A DNA stretch of 53,106 nucleotides from Bacteroidales bacterium (GTDB taxonomy: Bacteria; Bacteroidota; Bacteroidia; Bacteroidales; UBA932), in assembly GCA_017445425.1 (NCBI GenBank), contig JAFSUF010000092.1:1-53106 (forward strand). The letters run 5' to 3'. The notes beneath the pieces are model-generated. The model saw only the letters and a program-made list of their open reading frames with translations, was not told the origin of the DNA and did no database searches. Made by a program: the position numbers and the translations under genes. This document shows, piece by piece, positions 25,211 to 33,931 of this stretch (position 1 is the stretch's first letter; each line of letters begins with the position of its first letter).

Positions 25211-25633
25211 ATGGGAAAACTTATCAATGAATTCAAAGAATTCGCTTTCAAGGGCAATGTGATGGATATGGCCATCGGTGTCGTAATCGGCGCAGCCTTT
25301 GGCAAGATTGTAAGCTCACTGGTAGCTGATGTGATTATGCCGCTAATCGGCCTGCTTGTGGGCGGTGTTGATTTCACACAGTGGAAGTGGGTCCTCTCTC
25401 CCGCAAACGAGGCCCTTGGCAAAGCAGAGGTCGCAGTCACATACGGCAACTTTATCCAGGTAGTATTTGACTTCCTCATCGTAGCTTGGTGCATCTTCAT
25501 GGTAGTGAAGGGACTCAACAAGATGAAAGATCTTAAGAAGAAAGAAGAGGAGGCACCCGCAGCTCCTGAAGAGCCCGTTATCCCCGAGGATATCCAGCTC
25601 CTCCGCGAAATCCGCGACAGCCTCAAAAAATAA
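25211..25633 (+). CDS. mscL: Large-conductance mechanosensitive channel
   Basis: A 140-residue MscL, a pentameric inner-membrane pore that opens under membrane tension and protects against osmotic downshock. The first helix begins [27 protein letters not shown], the family signature. A periplasmic loop with FTQWKWVL is followed by the second helix [23 protein letters not shown] and a charged cytoplasmic tail ending in a helix ([11 protein letters not shown]). A possible promoter lies at 25162-25169. The next gene begins 11 nt after its stop. Confidence 0.97.
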   Translation: MGKLINEFKEFAFKGNVMDMAIGVVIGAAFGKIVSSLVADVIMPLIGLLVGGVDFTQWKWVLSPANEALGKAEVAVTYGNFIQVVFDFLIVAWCIFMVVKGLNKMKDLKKKEEEAPAAPEEPVIPEDIQLLREIRDSLKK

Positions 25634-25644
25634 CAACTGAATTG

Positions 25645-26313
25645 ATGAAGAAACTTTTTCTGGTACTGGCTTTTATCGCATGCTTCTGTCTGGAATCACG
25701 CGCCCAGGGATATGAGCTTGCGATTGAGGGGATGGGGTCTGTAGGGCCAATCCGCTGCAGCAACAACTACGTCGGGATAAACATCTTGAATGGTTACCGC
25801 TTCAACTGGGGTAACGGCTTCTATGCAGGTGTAGGCAGCGGAATGGTTGCGACTGACTATCTCACCAGTTTCAAACGGGTCAACAATATCGACAGCCCCA
25901 ACGAATACAGCAAGATTCGCGAGCGCACCAACTTTTTTGTACCGGTTTACGGCTCGCTGCAGTACTACCTCACACCGGGTAAGAAGTGGCAGCCCTTCAT
26001 CCGGATAGATGTGGGCTACGAGTTTGCCGTGTTCCGCTTTGACTGGGATCAGTTTCTTTTTGACAAGACCAACTGTAAGCACGGAATGTATGTGGAGCCC
26101 TCTTTTGGATATACCATACGTTTAAAAGGGGTGGAAAAGAGCCGCTCTTTGTATTTCGCGGTGGGTCCCACTTTCCAGCGTGACGTGTTCAAACGCACCG
26201 ACGTAACCCTCCTTGAAGAGGTCGACAGCGAAGGCTATAACGCCACCGCCACCACAAAGACTTACGACTTGCTGCTGCCCACCATCGCATTCCGCTTCGG
26301 TTGGAGGCTGTAA
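25645..26313 (+). CDS. Outer-membrane beta-barrel protein
   Basis: A 222-residue exported protein with a signal peptide ending near RAQ (residue 20). The mature chain is a series of alternating-residue amphipathic strands rich in Tyr, Phe and Gly (VGINILNGYRFNWGNGFYAG, YGSLQYYLTPG, VEPSFGYTIRLK) and it ends in an aromatic strand, TIAFRFGWRL, as outer-membrane proteins inserted by BamA do. The size suits an 8-stranded barrel. The start is the ATG at 25645; a TTG three bases earlier is in frame. The specific role is unknown. A strong terminator follows at 26339-26371. Confidence 0.82.
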   Translation: MKKLFLVLAFIACFCLESRAQGYELAIEGMGSVGPIRCSNNYVGINILNGYRFNWGNGFYAGVGSGMVATDYLTSFKRVNNIDSPNEYSKIRERTNFFVPVYGSLQYYLTPGKKWQPFIRIDVGYEFAVFRFDWDQFLFDKTNCKHGMYVEPSFGYTIRLKGVEKSRSLYFAVGPTFQRDVFKRTDVTLLEEVDSEGYNATATTKTYDLLLPTIAFRFGWRL

Positions 26314-26338
26314 GATTAATTGTGCAGATATCAGAGAT

Positions 26339-26371
26339 GGACGCCTGGCGGTTGACGGGGCGTCCTTTTTG
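26339..26371 (+). terminator. Intrinsic terminator
   Basis: GGACGCC (26339-26345) pairs with GGCGTCC (26359-26365), followed by TTTTTG. It ends the mscL/barrel transcript. Confidence 0.85.
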
Positions 26372-26373
26372 TT

Positions 26374-26459
26374 TGAGATCTCTCCACGCGCCCTTCGGGC
26401 TTGGTCGAGATGACATGGGATGTGTCATATCGAGCGAGCGTAGCGAGTCGAAATATCTC
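26374..26459. repeat. Intergenic imperfect inverted repeat, probably dispersed
   Basis: The outer arms GAGATCTCTCC and the complement of AATATCTCC, and the inner arms TCGAGATGACA and TGTCATATCGA with one mismatch, form an imperfect palindrome of about 86 bp that includes CGCCCTTCGGGC and GAGCGAGCGTAGCGAGTCGA. Elements with this look recur between genes in many bacteria as mobile palindromes. Only one copy is present in this window. It ends exactly at the stop codon of the sugar porter gene. Confidence 0.6.
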
Positions 26460-27842
26460 CTACCGCTTCTTCCAGTAGTTCTCGATCTCTTCAAGCGTCT
26501 TGCCGGTGGTGTCGGGGACATACTTGTACATGATCCACAGATACGGCAGACACATAAATGCAAAGAGGAAGAAGGTGCCGGCGGGAGTGAGCGTCTCAAG
26601 CATCCACGGGGTAAGCTGTCCGATAAGATAAGTACCAATCCACAGGGCGAAACCGGCAATGGACATCGCCAGACCGCGCACCCGGTTGGGGTACATCTCG
26701 CTCAGCAGCACAAACACTACCGCACTGATGGAAATGGCCGTGCAGAACACATACAGCAGGAAGAATGTGAGCATGAACCAGTTGGGTAGATTGGTCGAGG
26801 GCAGGAAATAGAGCCCTATCATCAGCAGGCACACTATCATGCCTCCAACGCCCCACCACACCAGCTGCTTGCGGCCGACTTTGTCTATTATCAGCAAAGC
26901 GATGACTGTGGTGAGCATATTCACTATGCCGACCAGCACGGTAGAGAACAGAGGGTCGGAGAAGCCCGCATCGGAAAAGATTTTGGGGCCGTAGTAGAGC
27001 ACTGCGTTCACACCCATGAACTGACCCAGGATGGCGATGGCGCTGCCCACCAGCACCGCTTTCAGGATGCCTGGCTCCAGAAGGGCCTTCCACTCTGTCT
27101 TGACCTCGCCGGCGATGGATTCCTTTGTCTGGGCCAGACCTGCCTCCGCTTCGCTGTCGGAAGAGTAAATCCTGCGCATGATGGCCAGCGCCCTTGAATC
27201 CTGCCCTTTGACAATGAGCCATCTGGGACTCTCCGGGATGAAGAAAATCACAATCAGGAACAGCAGGTCAGGTATAGTCTCACACCCTAACATTCCGCGC
27301 CAGTACTCGTTGTTGAACATCCTTACGCCAAGAGCAGGATCGCCGGAATCCAGCGCCGCCCCTTTCAGGATGAAGAAATTCACAAGATATGCCAGCAGGA
27401 AGCCGATGGTGATGAACAGCTGGTAAAAGCTCACCATAGTGCCCCGGACCCTGGCCGGAGATACCTCCGAGATGTAGATAGGCGACACTATGGACACTAT
27501 GCCTATGCCGAAACCGCCTATTATGCGGTATATCACCAACTGAGTAAAATCGGCGCAAACGGCGCAGCCGATGGCCGACACCGAAAACATCAGCGCCGCT
27601 ATCAGCATCGTCTTCTTGCGGCCCAGAAAATCCGAAAGCATGCCGGCCACAAGCACACCGATGATAGAACCTATCAGGGCACAACCCACATACCAGCCCT
27701 CCATCCCCGTGGAGAGGCCGAACTGAGTCTTCACAATCTCGGTAGTACCGGAAATCACAGCCGTATCATAGCCGAAAAGGATGCCGCCGATGGCGGCGAC
27801 CACCGACAGAAATATAACGTAAGCACTGAGTTTTTGTTTCAT
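26460..27842 (-). CDS. Sugar porter family MFS transporter
   Basis: A 460-residue inner-membrane symporter with 12 predicted helices. Sugar porter signatures: GGILFGYDTAVISG in helix 1, DFLGRKKTM after helix 2, RIIGGFGIGIVSIVSPIYISE, PARVRGTMVSFYQLFITIG, PESPRWLI before the central loop, and FVLLSEMYPNRVRGLAMSI. It resembles XylE- and AraE-type proton-coupled monosaccharide importers. As the last gene of the PUL-like operon it most likely imports the sugar released in the periplasm. Its start is 22 nt after the FAD oxidoreductase gene. Confidence 0.93.
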   Translation of the reverse strand: MKQKLSAYVIFLSVVAAIGGILFGYDTAVISGTTEIVKTQFGLSTGMEGWYVGCALIGSIIGVLVAGMLSDFLGRKKTMLIAALMFSVSAIGCAVCADFTQLVIYRIIGGFGIGIVSIVSPIYISEVSPARVRGTMVSFYQLFITIGFLLAYLVNFFILKGAALDSGDPALGVRMFNNEYWRGMLGCETIPDLLFLIVIFFIPESPRWLIVKGQDSRALAIMRRIYSSDSEAEAGLAQTKESIAGEVKTEWKALLEPGILKAVLVGSAIAILGQFMGVNAVLYYGPKIFSDAGFSDPLFSTVLVGIVNMLTTVIALLIIDKVGRKQLVWWGVGGMIVCLLMIGLYFLPSTNLPNWFMLTFFLLYVFCTAISISAVVFVLLSEMYPNRVRGLAMSIAGFALWIGTYLIGQLTPWMLETLTPAGTFFLFAFMCLPYLWIMYKYVPDTTGKTLEEIENYWKKR

Positions 27843-27864
27843 GTCCGTATTATTTCGTTACTAT

Positions 27865-29370
27865 CTAATCTGTTGCAGGTGGATTCACCCAGGTTTCATT
27901 GGACCATTTCACACTGCGGCCGATGCCCCTCACCTGCCCGGCAATACCTTGCTGCTGGAGTTCACGGAATCCATCGTCGCCGGGTTTGAGGTCAAGGAAC
28001 GGCATCAGATAGCAGCCGTGGTCCAAAAGCAGATCCTGGACATCCTCTACCGGGACCTCGCTCGGATGCAGCCCGCCTTTGACAGCAAGGGCGGCCAAAG
28101 CCCCCGCTGCCTGTCCCAGACCCATGATAACCGGTTGCAGACGCACCGCGCCGTTCATCTCCCAACTCACCGACACCGCCTTGTCCGCTACCAGCAGATC
28201 CTCTACATTTATCGGGATTACAACTCCCAGAGGGACACTGAACGACGGGATTTTTCCAAACCACAGATGAGAGAGCTCTTCGCGATGGGGATTCTGGACG
28301 TGGTGGTGGTCTACAGGATAATCGCCTACCGCCACGGCACGCTTATACAGGTCATAGTCGTATGGATTTTTGGCGGCCGCCACCGTCATGGTGTCACGTC
28401 CGGCAATCCTGGCCGCCTCCCTGAAATAGGGGAAGAAAGGCAGGCCGTCATCTGTAGGATATACATCGTCGGCAATTCCCAGATTGGTATAACCCAACTC
28501 ATGCTGCAGGAAATAGATATAGCCGAGGGTACGGTTCTTCGCCTTGCGGTAGAGCTCTTCCCTCTCCGAGAGGGTCATATCCAGATACTCCTCATAATAG
28601 TCGTTGGCATAAATGGGCCAGTTGAGCATAATATAGCCATCGGGCAGCAGGCCGTAGGAGAGCATCATCTCCGGGCTCCATAGCTGCTGGCCGAGCGGGT
28701 TATAGCCGCCGTTGTTCTCTGCAAGCGGGTTGTCGCAGCAACTGCGGTAATTCTCTATGTCGTAGTCTTGGGGCATATCTATGAGGACATCGTAATCGTA
28801 GCGCTTGACTATAGCCACGTAGGTCATGTCCTGCACATAACGGCGGTCGTCCAGCTGTGCTGCTCCTGCCCCCCGGGCAACATCTCCCAGTTCGGTGCCG
28901 TCTATGAGCACTTTGGCACGGATGCGCGAGCGGTCAGAGAGGGTTAAGTCCCACCCGCCGGTGTTGCGTGAGGCTTTCACCAGCGAAGTGCCGTAGCGCA
29001 CCTCTACTCCTGCTCCGGCAGCCATGTTGGAGAAAATCTCAGCCCCTGTCTTAGGGTTGAAAAGTATATTGCTGACCCATCCCGACTTTAGATTATCATA
29101 GCCTCCGTAGCGAACGGCCAGAGAGTCGGTGAACTCGCCGAACAGGCCGCCCCGAAGACGGTAGTTGCCGTCTATGGCGCTGACTCCGGCACTAGTGAGC
29201 ATTCCGCCCAGCCAGGCTCCCTTCTCTACCACAAGAGTGCTGGCACCATCTCTGGCCGCCTCTATGGCGGCCGCGCTGCCTCCCGTGCCTCCGCCAACTA
29301 TCACGACATCGTAGCGGGGAGCGCAGGAGACCATAAGCAGGAATATGGCCAGTAGTTGTATCCTTCTCAT
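27865..29370 (-). CDS. Exported FAD-dependent oxidoreductase (lipoprotein)
   Basis: A 501-residue flavoprotein of the FAD_oxidored type. An N-terminal signal peptide with lipobox MVSC (cysteine at about residue 16) precedes the Rossmann motif VVIVGGGTGGSAAAIEAAR, then the FAD ribose contact LVVEKGAWLGGM and a C-terminal GLGQAAGALAALAV cofactor motif. Similar proteins in Bacteroidota glycan loci are sometimes labelled xanthan-lyase-like, but the reaction is unknown. An FAD enzyme outside the cytoplasm is unusual. It overlaps the acyltransferase gene by four bases (ATGA), so the two are closely coupled. Oxidation of a sugar or polyol is a plausible role. Confidence 0.85.
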   Translation of the reverse strand: MRRIQLLAIFLLMVSCAPRYDVVIVGGGTGGSAAAIEAARDGASTLVVEKGAWLGGMLTSAGVSAIDGNYRLRGGLFGEFTDSLAVRYGGYDNLKSGWVSNILFNPKTGAEIFSNMAAGAGVEVRYGTSLVKASRNTGGWDLTLSDRSRIRAKVLIDGTELGDVARGAGAAQLDDRRYVQDMTYVAIVKRYDYDVLIDMPQDYDIENYRSCCDNPLAENNGGYNPLGQQLWSPEMMLSYGLLPDGYIMLNWPIYANDYYEEYLDMTLSEREELYRKAKNRTLGYIYFLQHELGYTNLGIADDVYPTDDGLPFFPYFREAARIAGRDTMTVAAAKNPYDYDLYKRAVAVGDYPVDHHHVQNPHREELSHLWFGKIPSFSVPLGVVIPINVEDLLVADKAVSVSWEMNGAVRLQPVIMGLGQAAGALAALAVKGGLHPSEVPVEDVQDLLLDHGCYLMPFLDLKPGDDGFRELQQQGIAGQVRGIGRSVKWSNETWVNPPATD

Positions 29371-30518
29371 ATTTTAAGCTTTATGCCAAGTTTACCGATG
29401 CCCCATGCGGTGGCGATGCAGAGGGCGGAGAACACCGCGCATTTGGCAACTCCCACCCACCCCGACATCCATCCGGGAACGGTGGGATTGATGAATATCC
29501 AGAAACTGTAAAAGAAATATGGCATCATATATACCGTAAGGGTGGCTTTTCCGGCCGGGTCCAAGGGTCTGGCCCAACACATCAGACCTCTCCGCTCAAG
29601 AGCCCTCAGCAACGCATAAAGCGCCACCGAGATTGCCGATACATAAAGGCACCAGGGGAGCGTGCCAAGTCCTTTGGAAATAATCCACCATTTGTGGGTC
29701 AGGGCAGCCAGCAGCGCCAGCACAAGCGCCGCCGCAAAACCGGCAGCAAGCGGCCGCTTCTTAAGTTTCTGCCCTGCCAGAGTGCATATCATACCGCCGA
29801 GGGCCATTATGATGCTGTGGCCGTTGCCAAGATGCAGGGCGTCGGAAAAGTCGGCAAGATAATTGCCTCCCAGCAGCTCTCCGCCATCTCGCATCGGTGC
29901 AACGGAGATATTGACCAGACAGAAAACCATCCACAGAATAGCCAGAGGCCACCAACGGCCGCGGCACAGGATATAGGCGATGGCAGAGAAGAGATACATC
30001 CACCCTATCTGCCCCAGAATCCCCCACCAGCTGGCCCGGAACAAGCCGTCTTCCGGACTGCGGAAGGCTATGGCCAGGCCGGCGAGTATGGCGATGCCAA
30101 GGATGCGCAACGGCCTTTTGTATCTGAACCCTTCCGGATAGTTATTCCATACCATAAAGAAACCCACTACCATCAGGAGCCAGAAAACGCCTTTGTTCCA
30201 GGCGATTCCAGTCTCGGAATTGACAATGAAGGAGCCCATCAGCAGCAGCGCCAGGGTGCGGCCAAGAATATGCTTCAGGGTCGATTCGAATGAGAGTCCC
30301 TTTTGAAAACGGCGCTCCAGGGCCAGCGGCACCGACATTCCCATCGCAAATAGAAACATAGGATAGATGATGTCGGAGAGGCCCATTCCGTCTTCCATGA
30401 CGGCAAAATGCTCCAGAAAGTGCGGCACGTTGTGGATAGCCCAAAAATCGTTTACACACACCATAAGAGCCACCGTAAGCCCCCTGAATATGTCAATGGC
30501 GAGGTTTCGTTTTCCCAT
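29367..30518 (-). CDS. DUF5009 family membrane acyltransferase
   Basis: A 383-residue membrane protein with 10-11 hydrophobic helices. The N-terminus AIDIFRGLTVALMVCVNDF is the family hallmark, and it is followed by YPMFLFAMGMSVPLAL. The family is related to heparan-alpha-glucosaminide N-acetyltransferase, which moves an acetyl group across a membrane from acetyl-CoA to the amino group of glucosamine. Acetylation of a periplasmic amino sugar would suit the epimerase and phosphodiester glycosidase in this locus; that link is inferred. The conserved active-site histidine of HGSNAT was not located with certainty. Confidence 0.85.
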   Translation of the reverse strand: MGKRNLAIDIFRGLTVALMVCVNDFWAIHNVPHFLEHFAVMEDGMGLSDIIYPMFLFAMGMSVPLALERRFQKGLSFESTLKHILGRTLALLLMGSFIVNSETGIAWNKGVFWLLMVVGFFMVWNNYPEGFRYKRPLRILGIAILAGLAIAFRSPEDGLFRASWWGILGQIGWMYLFSAIAYILCRGRWWPLAILWMVFCLVNISVAPMRDGGELLGGNYLADFSDALHLGNGHSIIMALGGMICTLAGQKLKKRPLAAGFAAALVLALLAALTHKWWIISKGLGTLPWCLYVSAISVALYALLRALERRGLMCWARPLDPAGKATLTVYMMPYFFYSFWIFINPTVPGWMSGWVGVAKCAVFSALCIATAWGIGKLGIKLKI

Positions 30519-30520
30519 GG

Positions 30521-31807
30521 TTATTGTTTAAATGCGTCCCAATAGTCAAAGACCCGGATGTAGCACAAATCAAAGATAAAGCATCCGTCGCAGACAGCGT
30601 CCATCGTCTTTGCGATTTCCGGCAGGATGTCGGCGCGCCCCCCGTTCTGGAACCCGGGCTGGTTGCCGATATCTGGACCGGCCACGAAGGGAACCTCGCC
30701 GCAGAGCCGCTTGGCGCCCAGTTTGGCAAAACCCTCCATGGTCTTTTCCTCCTCGCCATGGATATTGTCTGCCGGACAGTATGCTCCAAGGAGCATGAAA
30801 TCCACCAGGTCGGCAAATCCTGTAGCCTGATATTCTTCGGTGGCCCAGCGGAATGTGGGCTCCTCCTTTGCCAGAGGATAACGGGGACTGGTCCAGTTCA
30901 CGCCGCTGCGGTAATACTCGCTGAACCAGGCACCAACATAGACGCCGACCTTGAGGCCGGGATTAACGGTATGCATGGTTGCCACTGCATCTGCCACAAA
31001 ATCGTGGATGATTTTGCAGCGGAAGGTGAGCCATTTGTTCTCCAGTTCATCCGGTTCCTTGTCCAGAAAGATATGCCCCGGCTCTTCAAATACCGGCCAT
31101 CGGGAAGGCTCCCCGCCAAGGTACTCGGCGAAAGCCGCCTTTGCGGCAGCGGTATAGCCTGCATCCAGGGCATAGTCGTCGTAACGGCAGCGGTCCAGCA
31201 CCACTCCGTCCAAATCCTTGTAGGAGGCCACATCGGAGAGCATCTCCAACAGGAACTTCTGCACATCCCTGTTGGCGGGGTCCAGGAACCTGCCGCCGAT
31301 GGTCGTGGAGTCGTCCAGATGATTCAAAAGGCCGCCGGGGGTCAGATCCACCGCAGCCCAGTCGCGCCACTCGGGATGGTCATACAGCATTCCCCTGCAG
31401 CCCGCCTCGCAGCGGAAGCCGCCCACCATTACATTCACTCCGGCAAGGACCTTGAGACCTGCTGCGTGGCCGGCATCTATGAATGCCTGCAGATAGTCGA
31501 AGTCGGCCTCGCGGGGCACGTACTGCAGCCCGTCGGGCCGCCAGAGCGCTTCCTCCTTAAGCTGCGGAGCGACTTTAGAGGCAAAGAGCACGTCGCCGCT
31601 GGTGGGACGAACCTCCACCACCAGGTGGGTAAAACCACCATCTGCAAGGCGCCGGCAGTCGGAGGTGATATTGTTGGTACTGTTGGCGTACTGGTTGAAG
31701 TTGGCGCCCACCTCTATCCAGACCATCCTGATCTTTTGCTGAGGTTTGGGAGAGCACGCTGCAATAAATATCAGCAGCGAGGCCAGAATCAGATTGCGGA
31801 TCTTCAT
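30521..31807 (-). CDS. GHL10-like glycoside hydrolase lipoprotein, second copy
   Basis: A 428-residue exported protein with lipobox IAAC (cysteine about residue 18), followed by a TIM-barrel pattern. It belongs to the YngK-like GHL10 group (glycosyl hydrolase-like 10, formerly DUF187). Family segments visible: MVWIEVGANF, THLVVEVRPTSGDVLFASKV, the acidic DGVVLDRCRYDD, and GVYVGAWFSEYYRSGVNW. It is a clear paralogue of the protein at 33932-35323. The best acid/base candidates are the Asp residues of VLDRCRYDD and the Glu of AWFSEYY, but the mechanism is not known. It sits downstream of a terminator hairpin (31856-31903) and a small palindrome (31808-31826). Confidence 0.85.
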   Translation of the reverse strand: MKIRNLILASLLIFIAACSPKPQQKIRMVWIEVGANFNQYANSTNNITSDCRRLADGGFTHLVVEVRPTSGDVLFASKVAPQLKEEALWRPDGLQYVPREADFDYLQAFIDAGHAAGLKVLAGVNVMVGGFRCEAGCRGMLYDHPEWRDWAAVDLTPGGLLNHLDDSTTIGGRFLDPANRDVQKFLLEMLSDVASYKDLDGVVLDRCRYDDYALDAGYTAAAKAAFAEYLGGEPSRWPVFEEPGHIFLDKEPDELENKWLTFRCKIIHDFVADAVATMHTVNPGLKVGVYVGAWFSEYYRSGVNWTSPRYPLAKEEPTFRWATEEYQATGFADLVDFMLLGAYCPADNIHGEEEKTMEGFAKLGAKRLCGEVPFVAGPDIGNQPGFQNGGRADILPEIAKTMDAVCDGCFIFDLCYIRVFDYWDAFKQ

Positions 31808-31826
31808 AACTTACGTTTCGCAAGTT
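31808..31826. promoter_or_regulatory. Palindrome adjoining the GHL10 start codon
   Basis: AACTTACG and CGCAAGTT flank TTT with one mismatch pair, ending at the base before the start codon at 31807. It could be an operator or an mRNA hairpin that limits ribosome access. No other copy was noticed. Confidence 0.35.
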
Positions 31827-31855
31827 TTAATATCTATGTAATATGCACATATTAT

Positions 31856-31903
31856 AACAAAAAGCAGGGGCACCCGCCCGAATAGAGAGCGCTGCGCCCC
31901 TGC
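31856..31903 (-). terminator. Intrinsic terminator inside the PUL operon
   Basis: On the minus strand GCAGGGGC (31903-31896 complement) pairs with its partner at 31864-31871, and TTTTTG follows on the 3' side. It lies between the BACON gene and the second GHL10-like gene, so it should lower or stop transcription into the last four genes. Confidence 0.75.
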
Positions 31904-31921
31904 AATTATACTAAACGGGAA

Positions 31922-33907
31922 TTAAGGGATAATCACGTTGAAACGAGCCAGTGTCGGACGGCCGCTGTTGATAGCATAGAGCTCTACGTAGCCGTCGCCG
32001 GGACGCAGGAGCACATCGGAGCCGGTCTGGCCGCTGAAGTCATTCTCCTCGGTAATAATCCACTCGGCCGGCTTGATATCCAGCAGCATCACGGGGTTGG
32101 CGGCATCGGTCACGTCAAGCACGAAAATGTCTCCACCACCCGAGTAGTTGAAGTGATAGCCCTGGGTCATCGCCATGATGCGCTTGCCGTTGTAGTCGAT
32201 GACAGACATGCTGTTCTGGCTCTCGTTGCCGCCGTCGCCTATGCCGGCAACCACGGGTGTCCACACATAAGGTTTTACCCAGTTGGGCTCAGTTGCATCT
32301 GCAAGCAGCTGTACAGCCCTGGTTCCGTCGTAACCGCGGAAATATATACCCTCGGCTGCAGTAGTGCCCAACGCGATGCATGCGCCGTTTACGGGACTCC
32401 ATACGGTACCTGTAGCGGGACCGCGGTTCTGTCCGCCGGTAGCCTGTACATAATAGTTATCGAGCGATACGGCCTTATTCTTGATTTCCCAGCCAGCCCA
32501 GTAAGCGGGCTCGCCACCCACGACTGCGGTAATCATGGCAGCCGTAGATATATCTCCGCGGACTCTCCACGAGCCGATAGTTCCTGCAAAATCAGAAGTC
32601 TGGTCAAAGAGTTTTATGGGGTTGGAATTGACATCAGAAGCATAGTAAACAGAGTATGTAGTTCCGCTTGCCATAGCAGTGTGGTCTGCAACAATCACGT
32701 TGCCGGCATCATCGCTGCAGATGGAGGCGGGAACTACATTGCTCCATGTAATAGCCTTGTAGTATGCGCCGTTGTTGGGGCCCAGGGCGTGAACCTTCTC
32801 ACCATCGGAAACGATGAGGGCCGCACCGTTGTAAGTCTTCACGGCCAGACGGTTGTATGCAGCGGGAATACCAAGGTCGGAGAGCTTCTTGTTCCAGACG
32901 AGTTCTGCAGCGGCACCCTCTACGGTGACGCCTTCCTGAACATAGTGACCGGTACCGCCGTAGGCGCCGTTCTTGGAGCCGTCGTGGTTGTAGCACTCAA
33001 TATAGAAGTAATGCTCACGGGAGAAGTTGGAGGTATTCTCGTCGAAGGTCAGGTAGATCTCAGCTTTGTCCTTATCATAGCTCAGGTGTACCCAGCCAAG
33101 GTCGTCGGTCTGTACACTTGCTCCCACCTCGTCGCTCCAGTAAGAGAAGTAAGGACGCCAGTCAAGGTTGGTCTCTACGGGGATAGTGATGCTGATGCCC
33201 TCGCGAGGGATGATGGTGGGATCGCCGTAAGCGCTCCACTGTATGCCTGCCCACTCGCCGGTCAGTTCAAAGTAAGGTTCAAACGGAGCCTGGGTAATCT
33301 TGATAGTTTTGGAGAGAGTACCGTCGGTGATGGTGATGTTAGCCACCCTGTTGGGAGCCTCGTCTGTAGCCTCTTCAAAGTTTTCATCCACTACAAGGGA
33401 TACAGTAGTCTTGGTCATTGCCTTGGTGCCTTCTGCATGAACCCAGTCGATGGCTTCAGGGATAGACACGGTGTATTCAACGTTGGCGTTGACCTCGACA
33501 TCTACGACACCGCCCTCCTGGGGAACCTCATACTCAACCACATCCACCTCAAGGGCGTCTTTCTGTCCCTGAGTGACAGTGACTGTCTTGGTAATGGCCT
33601 CAGCCTTGATGGTGACTTTTGCAGTACGGGAGTCGGTGTTGTCGTTTTTAAGTGCAGATGCCTTTACGGTAAAGTCTGCACCGCCCTTGATACCCTCACC
33701 GCTGGTCGGAGAAACAGTGAGCCAGTCTGCATCAGACTCTGCTGTCCAGGCAACATTGGTGTTGAACTTGATGCTGACGTTGTCACCCTCTACGGGCACC
33801 GAAACAGCCTCGTTGGAGTTCAGTGTCAGGAAAGGATCTTCTTTCTTCTCGCAGGAGAGCGCAAGCAGCACAAGCGAGAGAAGTGCCAAAAGTTTAAGAT
33901 GTTTCAT
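31922..33907 (-). CDS. BACON-domain surface lipoprotein
   Basis: A 661-residue lipoprotein with lipobox ALSC (cysteine about residue 19). Residues 30-210 contain two BACON-like Ig domains, recognised by VAWTAESDADWLTVSPTSG, TKTVTVTQGQ and the similar second ending SKTIKITQAP. A third related domain follows (to about 325), carrying the NLDWRPYFSYW and HYFYIECYNHDG strands. The remaining 330 residues look like a beta-propeller or sandwich with repeated WxP and DGY segments, and the last part (DVLLRPGDGYVELYAI) resembles the end of the DUF5018 protein at 36365-38107. BACON proteins bind glycans at the cell surface, so a capture role alongside SusD is likely. Confidence 0.85.
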   Translation of the reverse strand: MKHLKLLALLSLVLLALSCEKKEDPFLTLNSNEAVSVPVEGDNVSIKFNTNVAWTAESDADWLTVSPTSGEGIKGGADFTVKASALKNDNTDSRTAKVTIKAEAITKTVTVTQGQKDALEVDVVEYEVPQEGGVVDVEVNANVEYTVSIPEAIDWVHAEGTKAMTKTTVSLVVDENFEEATDEAPNRVANITITDGTLSKTIKITQAPFEPYFELTGEWAGIQWSAYGDPTIIPREGISITIPVETNLDWRPYFSYWSDEVGASVQTDDLGWVHLSYDKDKAEIYLTFDENTSNFSREHYFYIECYNHDGSKNGAYGGTGHYVQEGVTVEGAAAELVWNKKLSDLGIPAAYNRLAVKTYNGAALIVSDGEKVHALGPNNGAYYKAITWSNVVPASICSDDAGNVIVADHTAMASGTTYSVYYASDVNSNPIKLFDQTSDFAGTIGSWRVRGDISTAAMITAVVGGEPAYWAGWEIKNKAVSLDNYYVQATGGQNRGPATGTVWSPVNGACIALGTTAAEGIYFRGYDGTRAVQLLADATEPNWVKPYVWTPVVAGIGDGGNESQNSMSVIDYNGKRIMAMTQGYHFNYSGGGDIFVLDVTDAANPVMLLDIKPAEWIITEENDFSGQTGSDVLLRPGDGYVELYAINSGRPTLARFNVIIP

Positions 33908-33931
33908 AACTGATAGATTAATTGGTTTATG

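Noticed and set aside
30524-31885. Plus-strand open frame of 453 codons opposite the second GHL10-like gene
   Set aside because: Antisense to a recognised lipoprotein gene, with no promoter and no family motifs.
32153-33913. Long plus-strand open frame of 586 codons opposite the BACON gene
   Set aside because: It is antisense to a gene with clear domains and a signal peptide; its sequence shows no family motif and reflects codon bias on the other strand.
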